Positions 51,455 to 58,346 of a stretch of 64,000 nt of DNA are shown one piece after another; the first letter of the stretch is position 1, and the number at the start of each line of letters is the position of its first letter. The DNA comes from Virgisporangium aurantiacum (GTDB lineage Bacteria > Actinomycetota > Actinomycetes > Mycobacteriales > Micromonosporaceae): assembly GCF_016863635.1 (NCBI RefSeq), contig NZ_BOPG01000002.1:31062-95061 (forward strand). Reading direction: 5' to 3'. A model generated the notes under the pieces. The model did no database searches, had not been told where the DNA came from, and was given only the letters and a program-made list of their open reading frames with translations. The position numbers and the translations under genes were made by a program.

Positions 51455-52258
51455 GTGGGATCTGTGGTAGACAACGCGGTCACGGTGACGGGTCTCCAGA
51501 ACGGCGCGCCGATGCTTTTGGCGCACGGATACGGCTGCGATCAGAACATGTGGCGGTTCGTCGCACCGGCATTCGTCGACACCCATCGCGTCGTGCTGTT
51601 CGATCACATCGGATACGGCCTGTCCAACCTCAACGCGTACTCGGCCGAGAAGTACTCCTCGCTCGACGGGTACGCCGCCGACATTCTCGACATCGTGCAC
51701 GAACTCGATCTGCACGACGTCACGTTCGTCGGGCACTCGGTCGCCGCGATGATCGGCGCGATCGCGGTGCGCCGCGAGCCCGACCGGTTCGCCAACCTCG
51801 TCATGATCGGCCCGTCGCCGCGCTATCTCGACGACCCGGCCACCGGATACACCGGTGGTTTCTCCGACGCCGACATCGCCGAACTGCTGGAATCGGTCGA
51901 CAGCAACTATCTCGGGTGGTCGCGGGTGATGGCGCCGGTGATCATGGGAAATCCCGACCGGCCGGAACTCGGCGAGGAGCTGACCAACAGCTTCTGCCGC
52001 ACCGACCCGGTGGTGGCCCGGCACTTCGCGGAGGTCACGTTCACCTCCGACAACCGCGCCGACCTGCCCGGGATCACGGTTCCGACACTCGTACTGCAAT
52101 GTTCCAACGACGTCATCGCGCCGCTGGCGGTTGGCCGTTACGTGCACGAGCACGTCGCCGACAGCAAGCTCGTGGTGATGGAAGCGACCGGGCACTGCCC
52201 CAACCTGAGCGCGCCGTCCGAGACCGTCGACGCGATGAAGGCCTTCCTGGGCGTGTGA
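51455..52258 (+). CDS. rsbQ: RsbQ-like alpha/beta hydrolase
   Basis: The 267-aa protein is strongly RsbQ-like: NGAPMLLAHGYGCDQNMWR, DHIGYGLSNLNAYSAEKYSS, the nucleophile elbow FVGHSVAAMIGAIAVRREP, VMIGPSPRYLDDP, NSFCRTDPVVARHFAEVTF, the acid Asp in LQCSNDVIAPLAVG and catalytic His in EATGHCPNLSAPSET. In Bacillus subtilis RsbQ is required for the energy-stress phosphatase RsbP, and plant KAI2 and D14 receptors are relatives. Its stop overlaps the downstream RsbP-like gene as GTGA. It probably generates or binds a small hydrophobic ligand sensed by the PAS domain of the partner; the ligand is unknown. Confidence 0.94.
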   Translation: MGSVVDNAVTVTGLQNGAPMLLAHGYGCDQNMWRFVAPAFVDTHRVVLFDHIGYGLSNLNAYSAEKYSSLDGYAADILDIVHELDLHDVTFVGHSVAAMIGAIAVRREPDRFANLVMIGPSPRYLDDPATGYTGGFSDADIAELLESVDSNYLGWSRVMAPVIMGNPDRPELGEELTNSFCRTDPVVARHFAEVTFTSDNRADLPGITVPTLVLQCSNDVIAPLAVGRYVHEHVADSKLVVMEATGHCPNLSAPSETVDAMKAFLGV

Positions 52259-55245
52259 GCGACCCCGACGAGCGGTTATCGAACGCGCCGTGCGGTTACC
52301 TGTCCACCCGCATGGACGGCACGATCGTCGGCGTCAACGAGACCCTCCTGGAATGGCTCGGATACGAGCGCGACGAACTGGTCGGGTACACCACGTTCCA
52401 GAGCCTGCTGGCGATCGGCGGGCGCATCTACTACGAGACCCACTACGGTCCGCTGCTGGCGATGCAGGGCGCGGTGCGCGAGATCGCCGTCGACCTGGTG
52501 CGCAGCGACGGCAGCCGGATGCCCGCCCTGGTCAACTCCGACGTGCAGCTCGGCCCCGACGGCACGCCCGCGTTCATCCACACCGCCGTTTTCAGCGCCC
52601 TGTTCCGGCGCGAGTACGAGCAGGAACTGCTCGCCGCCCGGCGGGCCGCCGAGGAGTCGGAGCGGCGGCTGACGCTGCTGCAGACCGTGATCTCCGAGTT
52701 CGCGGTCGCGCTGACCCACAGCGACGTCGTCGCCGCCCTGGCCGGCACCGGGCGGCGGGCCGCCCACGCCATGGAAAGCTCGGTGTGGCTGGTGACCGAG
52801 GACGGCATGTCCCTCGAATGGATGAACGGCGGAACGCAGCCGGGCGAACCGCGGGTGTTCCGCACGACGCTCGACGATCCGCTGCCGCACGCGCGGGCGG
52901 CCCGCACGAGGACGCTGGTGGTGGTCGAGTCGCCCGACGAGGTCCGCAAGGACCTCCCCCGTGCCGCCGACACGTTGGTCAAACTCGGGCTGGGCGCGCT
53001 GGCGCTCGTCCCGTTGACGGTCGGCGACCGGGTCCTCGGTGTGGCCGCCTTCGCGTACCGGACCGTCGACGACATCGACCCGGAGACGCGTCAGCTCATC
53101 TGGACGCTGGGCCGCCAGGCCGCGCAGACCATCCAGCGGGCGCGGCAGTTCGAGGTCGAGAAGCAGCTGCGCCAGCGCGCCGAGACGCTGCAACTGATCA
53201 CCGCCGCGCTCGCCGTCCCCCTTGACGCGCAACAGATCGCGGTCGCCACCGCCCACCGGGTCGCCGCGGCGCTGGACTTCGACCGGCTCCTGGTCGTGCT
53301 TCCGGGCGGCGCGCCGGTCGCCGACCGCCTGGCCCCCGCGAGGTCGGCGGTGCCGGCCGTCACCAAAGGGTTTCCACAGTCCATTGTGGACGGATGGGGC
53401 CGCGATCCGGCCCCGTTGCGGCAGATCCTGACCTGGCCGGCCGGCGAGGGGACGTTCTTCGCCCGGGCGGCCGATCACGCCGACCGGCTCGCCGGCCTGT
53501 TCACCGACATCGAGGACTGGTCGGTGGCCGTGCTGCCGCTGCGCGTCGGCGCCACCGGGCTCGGCTCGATGGTCCTCGGCCGGGCCGGCGTGCGACCGTT
53601 CCCGCCGGGCGAGCGGAGCTTCCTGCGCACGTTCGCCACCCAGTGCGCGCAGGCGCTGGAGCGGGCCCGGCTGCACGCGGAGACCGTCGAACTGCAGCAC
53701 GAGGCGACGTTCCTGGTCGGCCTGAGCCGGCGGCTCGACGAGACCGCGGGGCTGGTGTCGCGGGCGGAGGCCCTCGTGGCCGAGCTGGTCCCGACGGTCA
53801 CGCTGCGGGCGCGGATAGAACTTGTCGTGGACGCGGGGCGCACGCTGCTCGCGTCCGCGCCGGCGGACGAGGACGCGGAATCGGCCGACGCGGTCCCCCA
53901 CACCGACCAGGAGTTCGTCGACACGGCGGTCCGCACCGGCACCACGACCACGTCGACGCACGCCGGCACCGGTGAGCGCGACGTGGCGGTTCCGCTGCGG
54001 GCGCGCGGGCGGGTGATCGGCGTCCTCGTGCTGGGGTGCGCGCGCGGCAGCGAGCTCCACCGGCGGACCCGGTTCCTCAGCGAACTCGCCGCCTCCGCCG
54101 GGCTGGCGCTGGAGAACGGCCGGCTCTACGACCAGGAGCACGAGAACGCGCACATCCTGCAGAGCGGCCTGCTGGCCGGCGACCCGCCGCACGATCCGCG
54201 GATGGCGATCGGCACCTGGTACCGGCCGGCGTCCGACACCGTGGAGGTCGGCGGCGACTGGCACGACTCGTTCCTGGTGGGTCCGAACCGGGTGGCGATC
54301 GTCGTGGGCGACGTCGTGGGCCGCGGCATCCGGGCCGCCGCCACGATGGGCCACCTGCGCAGCGCCGTCCGGGCGCTGGCGGCGACGGATCCCGGACCGG
54401 CGGGACTGCTGGAGCGGCTCGACCGGTTCGTCGACCGGTTCGAGGACGGGCGGATGTCGACCGTCGCGTACGGGCTGCTCGACCTGACCTCGGGCCACCT
54501 GCGGTACGCCTGCGCCGGACACGTCCCGCCGCTGCTCATCGAGCCCGGCCGGGGCGAGCGGTTCCTGTGGTCGGGCCGGTCGACCCCGATCGCCGCGTAC
54601 ACGGGCATGAAGCCGCGGGTCGAGGCCGACGTGCAGTTGCGGCCCGGCGCGCGCCTGCTGTTCTACACCGACGGGCTGGTCGAGCGGCGCACCGGGAACC
54701 TGCACACCGATCTCGCCCGGCTCGCCGGCGAGGCCGCGGCCCGCCGGTACGCGCCGCTCGCCTGGCTGCTGCCCGACCTCGGCGCGGCGCTCGCCGAGGA
54801 ACCGGACGACGACGCGTGCATGCTCTGCCTCGCCTACGGCGTGGGGCCGGTGTTCGCGTGCACGGTTCCGGCCGACATCGTGCGGATCAAGAGCGTCCGG
54901 GACGACCTGCGCACCTGGCTGGCCGGCTTCGGCGTGCCGGCGCTCGACCAGGAGGCCCTGGTGCTGGCGTGCTCGGAGGCGCTCGCGAACGCGATCGAGC
55001 ACGCGTACGCGTCCGACGGCGACGGCGTGGTGCGCGTCGACGCCGCCGTCACCGACGAGCCGGCCGGCCGCTCGGTGGAGCTGACCGTCCACGATCGGGG
55101 CAGGTGGCGGGAACCCGACCCGCGCACCGACCGGGGCCGTGGGCTGCCGCTCATCCGGACCGTGGTCGACGACGTGACGATCGTCCGCGACGGCGGAACG
55201 ACGATCACGATGCGTCGCGCGTTACGTGAGCGTGGGGTGGAGTGA
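52255..55245 (+). CDS. rsbP: RsbP-like PAS-GAF-PP2C phosphatase fused to a HATPase domain
   Basis: The protein is about 996 aa from GTG 52255. The N-terminal PAS domain (residues about 10-110) begins APCGYLSTRMDGTIVGVNET with LEWLGYERDELVG. A short coiled coil and two or three GAF-like regions follow (about 140-620). A SpoIIE/PP2C serine phosphatase domain has VGGDWHDSF (about 664), VGDVVGRGI, FYTDGLVERR and DDDACML (about 640-860). A C-terminal GHKL ATPase domain has LACSEALANAIEHAYA and DRGRGLPLIRT (about 870-995). RsbP has PAS-PP2C only; the added HATPase makes this a combined phosphatase and RsbW-like kinase. It should control phosphorylation of the STAS protein encoded next. Confidence 0.93.
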   Translation: MSDPDERLSNAPCGYLSTRMDGTIVGVNETLLEWLGYERDELVGYTTFQSLLAIGGRIYYETHYGPLLAMQGAVREIAVDLVRSDGSRMPALVNSDVQLGPDGTPAFIHTAVFSALFRREYEQELLAARRAAEESERRLTLLQTVISEFAVALTHSDVVAALAGTGRRAAHAMESSVWLVTEDGMSLEWMNGGTQPGEPRVFRTTLDDPLPHARAARTRTLVVVESPDEVRKDLPRAADTLVKLGLGALALVPLTVGDRVLGVAAFAYRTVDDIDPETRQLIWTLGRQAAQTIQRARQFEVEKQLRQRAETLQLITAALAVPLDAQQIAVATAHRVAAALDFDRLLVVLPGGAPVADRLAPARSAVPAVTKGFPQSIVDGWGRDPAPLRQILTWPAGEGTFFARAADHADRLAGLFTDIEDWSVAVLPLRVGATGLGSMVLGRAGVRPFPPGERSFLRTFATQCAQALERARLHAETVELQHEATFLVGLSRRLDETAGLVSRAEALVAELVPTVTLRARIELVVDAGRTLLASAPADEDAESADAVPHTDQEFVDTAVRTGTTTTSTHAGTGERDVAVPLRARGRVIGVLVLGCARGSELHRRTRFLSELAASAGLALENGRLYDQEHENAHILQSGLLAGDPPHDPRMAIGTWYRPASDTVEVGGDWHDSFLVGPNRVAIVVGDVVGRGIRAAATMGHLRSAVRALAATDPGPAGLLERLDRFVDRFEDGRMSTVAYGLLDLTSGHLRYACAGHVPPLLIEPGRGERFLWSGRSTPIAAYTGMKPRVEADVQLRPGARLLFYTDGLVERRTGNLHTDLARLAGEAAARRYAPLAWLLPDLGAALAEEPDDDACMLCLAYGVGPVFACTVPADIVRIKSVRDDLRTWLAGFGVPALDQEALVLACSEALANAIEHAYASDGDGVVRVDAAVTDEPAGRSVELTVHDRGRWREPDPRTDRGRGLPLIRTVVDDVTIVRDGGTTITMRRALRERGVE

Positions 55246-55255
55246 GGATGGACCC

Positions 55256-55615
55256 GTGACACCGCATGACGTGTCGATCCGGTCCCTCGGCGGGGTCTGC
55301 GTGATCACGTTGGGGCAGGACATCGACACGGCGGTGGCCGACCGCATCGAGGCCGAGATCTTCGCCCGGACCACGCCGTCGGCGCCGCTGGTGGTCGACC
55401 TCACCGGGGTGGGGTTCCTCGACAGCGCGGGCGTGCGGCTGATGGACCGGCTGATCGGCCGGCACCGGCGGGCCGGCAGCACCGCGGTGATCGTCGCGCC
55501 GGACACCTCCGGACCGTGGTTCACGCTGCGGATGTGCGAGTTCCCCGCCGAGCACCTCATGTCGTCGTTGCGCGACGCCGTGGCGGCGGTCGTCGACCCG
55601 GGTCAGCACTCGTAG
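55256..55615 (+). CDS. STAS-domain anti-sigma-factor antagonist (RsbV-like)
   Basis: The protein is about 119 aa from GTG 55256 (VTPHDVSIRSLGGVCV), 10 nt after the phosphatase gene. It is a single STAS domain with ITLGQDIDTAVADRIEAEI, PLVVDLTGVGFLDSAGVRLM carrying the phosphorylatable Ser, and a C-terminal helix. Its phosphorylation state should be set by the PP2C and HATPase domains of the adjacent protein, releasing or trapping a sigma factor or another partner. No sigma factor or separate RsbW lies in this operon. It overlaps the convergent ArsR-type gene by 13 bp. Confidence 0.93.
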   Translation: MTPHDVSIRSLGGVCVITLGQDIDTAVADRIEAEIFARTTPSAPLVVDLTGVGFLDSAGVRLMDRLIGRHRRAGSTAVIVAPDTSGPWFTLRMCEFPAEHLMSSLRDAVAAVVDPGQHS

Positions 55616-56091
55616 AGGCCGACCAGCAGGCCGTGGCGACGCGCGTCCGGGCCGTCGTCGGTGGCGTCCTCGACGATCGCGGTGAGCGCGGCGGCCAGCC
55701 GTTCGGCCTGCGCCGGCGAGAGCCGGACGTGCCGCAGGATCAGCACCGGTTCCTCGGGTGTGCCGGCCAGTTCGTCGGCCACCGCCTGCAGCATCGCGGT
55801 GGTCGTCGCCTGCGGCGGCCCGCCGACGTGTACCCGCCGCGCGGTGCGCTGGTAGTGGTGCTCGGTTCCGCCGCGCACCTGCCGGGTGGCCACGATCCGT
55901 ACCAGGCCCGCTGCGTGCAGCACCTTCAGGTGGTGTCCGATATTTCCCTTGTTCTCCCCGAACGACGCGGCCAGTTGGCTGATCGTGGCCGACTCGTCGC
56001 CGCCCAGCGCGTACAGCAGCCGCTGCCGTAGCGGATGGGCGAGCGCCTTGAGCTGGGCCGGCGTGGAGGCCTCGAAGACTTCGTCGGGCAT
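55603..56091 (-). CDS. ArsR-type helix-turn-helix transcriptional regulator
   Basis: The protein is about 162 aa from ATG 56091. A winged helix-turn-helix in residues about 10-85 contains LKALAHPLRQRLLYALG, ATISQLAASFGENKGNIGHH and LKVLHAAGLVRIV. The C-terminal half is variable (YQRTARRVHVGG, a helical dimer segment). No ArsR-type metal Cys pair is seen, so the inducer is not a thiophilic metal by this evidence. A 26-bp dyad begins 5 bp upstream of its ATG, in the gap to the divergent S41 peptidase gene, so it probably represses itself and that gene. Confidence 0.87.
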   Translation of the reverse strand: MPDEVFEASTPAQLKALAHPLRQRLLYALGGDESATISQLAASFGENKGNIGHHLKVLHAAGLVRIVATRQVRGGTEHHYQRTARRVHVGGPPQATTTAMLQAVADELAGTPEEPVLILRHVRLSPAQAERLAAALTAIVEDATDDGPDARRHGLLVGLYEC

Positions 56092-56095
56092 ACAG

Positions 56096-56121
56096 AAAGC
56101 GTCAAGGACTCTTGACGCTTT
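56096..56121. promoter_or_regulatory. operator: perfect 11-bp inverted repeat between regulator and S41 peptidase
   Basis: AAAGCGTCAAG and CTTGACGCTTT flank a 4-nt spacer (GACT). The plus-strand TTGACG at 56112-56117, inside the right arm, is followed 17 nt later by TCTACT (56135-56140), a plausible -35/-10 pair for the S41 gene starting at 56149. Repressor binding would block this promoter. Confidence 0.75.
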
Positions 56122-56148
56122 GTCAACCGGCTGCTCTACTCGACTGCC

Positions 56149-57120
56149 ATGACCCCCCTCGCAGCGGCCGAACTCGACCGCATCGTCACCACCTCGGCCG
56201 ACCTCCTGAGCGCCCAGTACGTCTTCCCGGAGACCGGGACGAAGCTCGCCGACCTGCTGCGCGCCAACCTGCGCGGCGGCCGGTACGCCGGCGCGGGCGT
56301 CACCGAGCTGTCCGCGCTCGTCACCACCGACCTGCAGTCGGCCAACGGCGACCGGCACCTGCGCCTGAAGCACCACGACGACGAGATCCCCGACCTGCCG
56401 AGCGAGGAGATGACGGTCGCGATGTTCACCGCGCAGGCGGCCCGCACCCTCGGCGGAGTCGCCGCGGTCGAGCGGCTGGCCGGCCCGAACGGCACCACCG
56501 TGGCCCGGATCGAGATCAACCCGATCCTGTTCCCGCCCACGATGGCGGGCGAGGCGGTCGCCGGCGCGATGCAGGTGGCGGCCCCCGCCGACGCCCTGGT
56601 CCTGGACCTGCGGAAGACCCTCGGCGGCGACCCGACGATGGTGGCGTTCATCTGCGGTTACCTGTTCGACGAGCCGACCCACCTCATCGACATCTACGAA
56701 CGCGTCGGCGACCGCACCACGCAGAGCTGGAGCGCTCCCTACGTGCCGGGCCGCCGGTTCGGCGGCACCAAACCGGTGTTCGTCCTCACCAGCGGCACCA
56801 CGTTCTCCGGCGGCGAGGAGCTCGCCTTCGACCTGCAGCGCCGGAAGCGGGCCACGGTGGTCGGCGAGCGCACCGGCGGCGGCGCCCACCCCCGCGTCGG
56901 GCACCGGCTGCACCCGCACCTGGAGCTGACCATCCCCACCGGCCGGGCCCTCGACCCGGAGGCCGGCGACAACTGGGAGGGCACCGGCGTCCTCCCCGAC
57001 GTCGAGACCCCCGCCGCGGAGGCGCTGGAGGCCGTCCTCGCTGGTATGACCGCCGAAGGCGGGCATGCCAGCGACGCTCTTGTGCGGGATTTCGGCGGCA
57101 CAGCGCGGCTGGTCGGTTAG
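56149..57120 (+). CDS. S41-family peptidase-like protein
   Basis: The 323-aa protein resembles the catalytic domain of S41 (C-terminal-processing/tricorn-like) peptidases: ADALVLDLRKTLGGDPTMVA, VFVLTSGTTFSGGEELAFDL where the Ser after TF is the expected nucleophile, VVGERTGGGAHPRVGHRLH, and GDNWEGTGVLPDVETPAAEALE. An N-terminal helical segment (residues 1-90) precedes. There is no signal peptide and no PDZ domain, so it is probably cytoplasmic. It is divergent from an ArsR-type regulator with a strong operator between, suggesting induction by an unknown signal. Confidence 0.9.
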   Translation: MTPLAAAELDRIVTTSADLLSAQYVFPETGTKLADLLRANLRGGRYAGAGVTELSALVTTDLQSANGDRHLRLKHHDDEIPDLPSEEMTVAMFTAQAARTLGGVAAVERLAGPNGTTVARIEINPILFPPTMAGEAVAGAMQVAAPADALVLDLRKTLGGDPTMVAFICGYLFDEPTHLIDIYERVGDRTTQSWSAPYVPGRRFGGTKPVFVLTSGTTFSGGEELAFDLQRRKRATVVGERTGGGAHPRVGHRLHPHLELTIPTGRALDPEAGDNWEGTGVLPDVETPAAEALEAVLAGMTAEGGHASDALVRDFGGTARLVG

Positions 57121-57530
57121 CGTCGGATGAGTTCCACCACCGGGATGGTGCGGTCGACGCCGGCCTGGTGGTCGGTGAAGAACGGGTACTGCTCCACGAT
57201 CCGGGCGAACAGCGCGTTGCGGTCGGCGCCCTCGGTGGGCCTGGCCGTCGCCGGGTACTCCGCGCCGTCGGCCTCCACCGTCACCTCGGGGTGGGCGACC
57301 AGGTTGTGATACCAGTCCGGATGCTTCGGCGCGCCGGCGGCCGACGCGATCACCAGAAGCCGGTCGTCGACGCGCACGTACATCATCGGGTTGGTGCGCG
57401 GTTGCCCGGTGCGGGCGCCGGTGGTGGTGAGCAGGAGCAGCGGGCGCCCGGGCAACGAGCGTCCGGCGGCGCGGAACTCGTCGATCAGCTTCCGGTTCGC
57501 GGCCGCCAGGTCATCGGGTATCTGAGCCAT
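57117..57530 (-). CDS. deazaflavin (F420)-dependent nitroreductase-family protein (Ddn type)
   Basis: The 137-aa protein has the Ddn/F420-dependent fold: LLLLTTTGARTGQPRTNPMMY, DRLLVIASAAGAPKHPDWYHNLVAHP, VTVEADGAEYPATARP. These small actinobacterial enzymes use F420H2 to reduce quinones or nitro compounds. ATG 57530 has no Shine-Dalgarno sequence but TAGGGT lies 6 nt upstream. It overlaps the end of the convergent S41 gene by 4 nt and follows the mycothiol-type gene by 20 nt. Confidence 0.92.
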   Translation of the reverse strand: MAQIPDDLAAANRKLIDEFRAAGRSLPGRPLLLLTTTGARTGQPRTNPMMYVRVDDRLLVIASAAGAPKHPDWYHNLVAHPEVTVEADGAEYPATARPTEGADRNALFARIVEQYPFFTDHQAGVDRTIPVVELIRR

Positions 57531-57536
57531 GGGTCG

Positions 57537-57542
57537 ACCCTA
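57537..57542 (-). promoter_or_regulatory. -10 box of leaderless promoter for the Ddn-type gene
   Basis: TAGGGT on the minus strand lies 6 nt before the ATG at 57530. Confidence 0.5.
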
Positions 57543-57550
57543 GGCCTCGC

Positions 57551-58333
57551 TCATGGCGTCACCGCGAAATGGGCCAGGACGCGCGCGGCGACCTCGGCGT
57601 CGCCGTGGACCTTGACCTCGGCGGCGGCCGGCGCGATGCGGCCGGCGGCCAGGCGGGCGTAGGTCTCCCAGTCGGTGTGCAGCGTGGTGGCGGCGGCACC
57701 GCCGACCCAGGGCGCGAGGTGGCCGCGGCCGCGCTCGTCGACGGTGACCGCGACGTCGAACGCGAGCGGCCCGTCGACCTCGAGGCGCACCACCGATCCG
57801 GGCGGCGCGGCCGCGTGTTTCGCGACGACGCGGGCCAGGCTGGCGAGGAGGATGTCGCGGGCGATCGGCGCCGCCGGCGCGTCGAGGTTGCCCGGGCGCC
57901 CGAGCGCGCGCCGGAGGTCCTGCTCGTGTACCCACCCGTCGAAGGCGCGATGGGTCAGCAGGATCCCGAGGGTCACCGGCACCCCGTAGGCGGTGATCGC
58001 GGGCTCGGCCGGGTCGGGCGGGTTCTCCGCCACCTGCCGCTGCCGCAACGCGAACACGTCGCGCAGTTCCGCGAGGACCTCGGCGCCGCTCGCGTGGCGA
58101 CGCTCGGCCACCGGCCGGTCGGCGATGCGGGCGAGCCCCTCCGTCGGCGGGGGATGCCCCTCGCTCATCCACACTTCGCCGCCGACCAGGTGGGCGCACA
58201 CGTCCTTCACGGTCCATAGTGGACATTCGGTCTGCGCGGACCACTCCTCGTCGGTGAGGTCCGCGCAGACGTCGATGCTCGCCGCGAACGTGTGCCGCCA
58301 CGCCTCGAGCGTCGCGGCCGTGTCCATGCTCAT
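57551..58333 (-). CDS. maleylpyruvate isomerase family mycothiol-dependent enzyme
   Basis: The 260-aa protein begins with a DinB/MDMPI-type four-helix bundle (LTDEEWSAQTECPLWTVKDVCAHLVGGEVW). Metal-ligand His residues are in DVCAHL and THRAFDGWVHEQDLRRALG, with a C-terminal SCP2-like domain after about residue 160 (VRLEVDGPLAFDVAVTVDERG). Family members use mycothiol as cofactor. The substrate is unknown. It starts 13 nt downstream of the alpha-xylosidase stop, so it may be read through from that operon. ATG at 58327 (MDTAAT) is an alternative start. Confidence 0.9.
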   Translation of the reverse strand: MSMDTAATLEAWRHTFAASIDVCADLTDEEWSAQTECPLWTVKDVCAHLVGGEVWMSEGHPPPTEGLARIADRPVAERRHASGAEVLAELRDVFALRQRQVAENPPDPAEPAITAYGVPVTLGILLTHRAFDGWVHEQDLRRALGRPGNLDAPAAPIARDILLASLARVVAKHAAAPPGSVVRLEVDGPLAFDVAVTVDERGRGHLAPWVGGAAATTLHTDWETYARLAAGRIAPAAAEVKVHGDAEVAARVLAHFAVTP

Positions 58334-58346
58334 GCGCCCAGTATCG

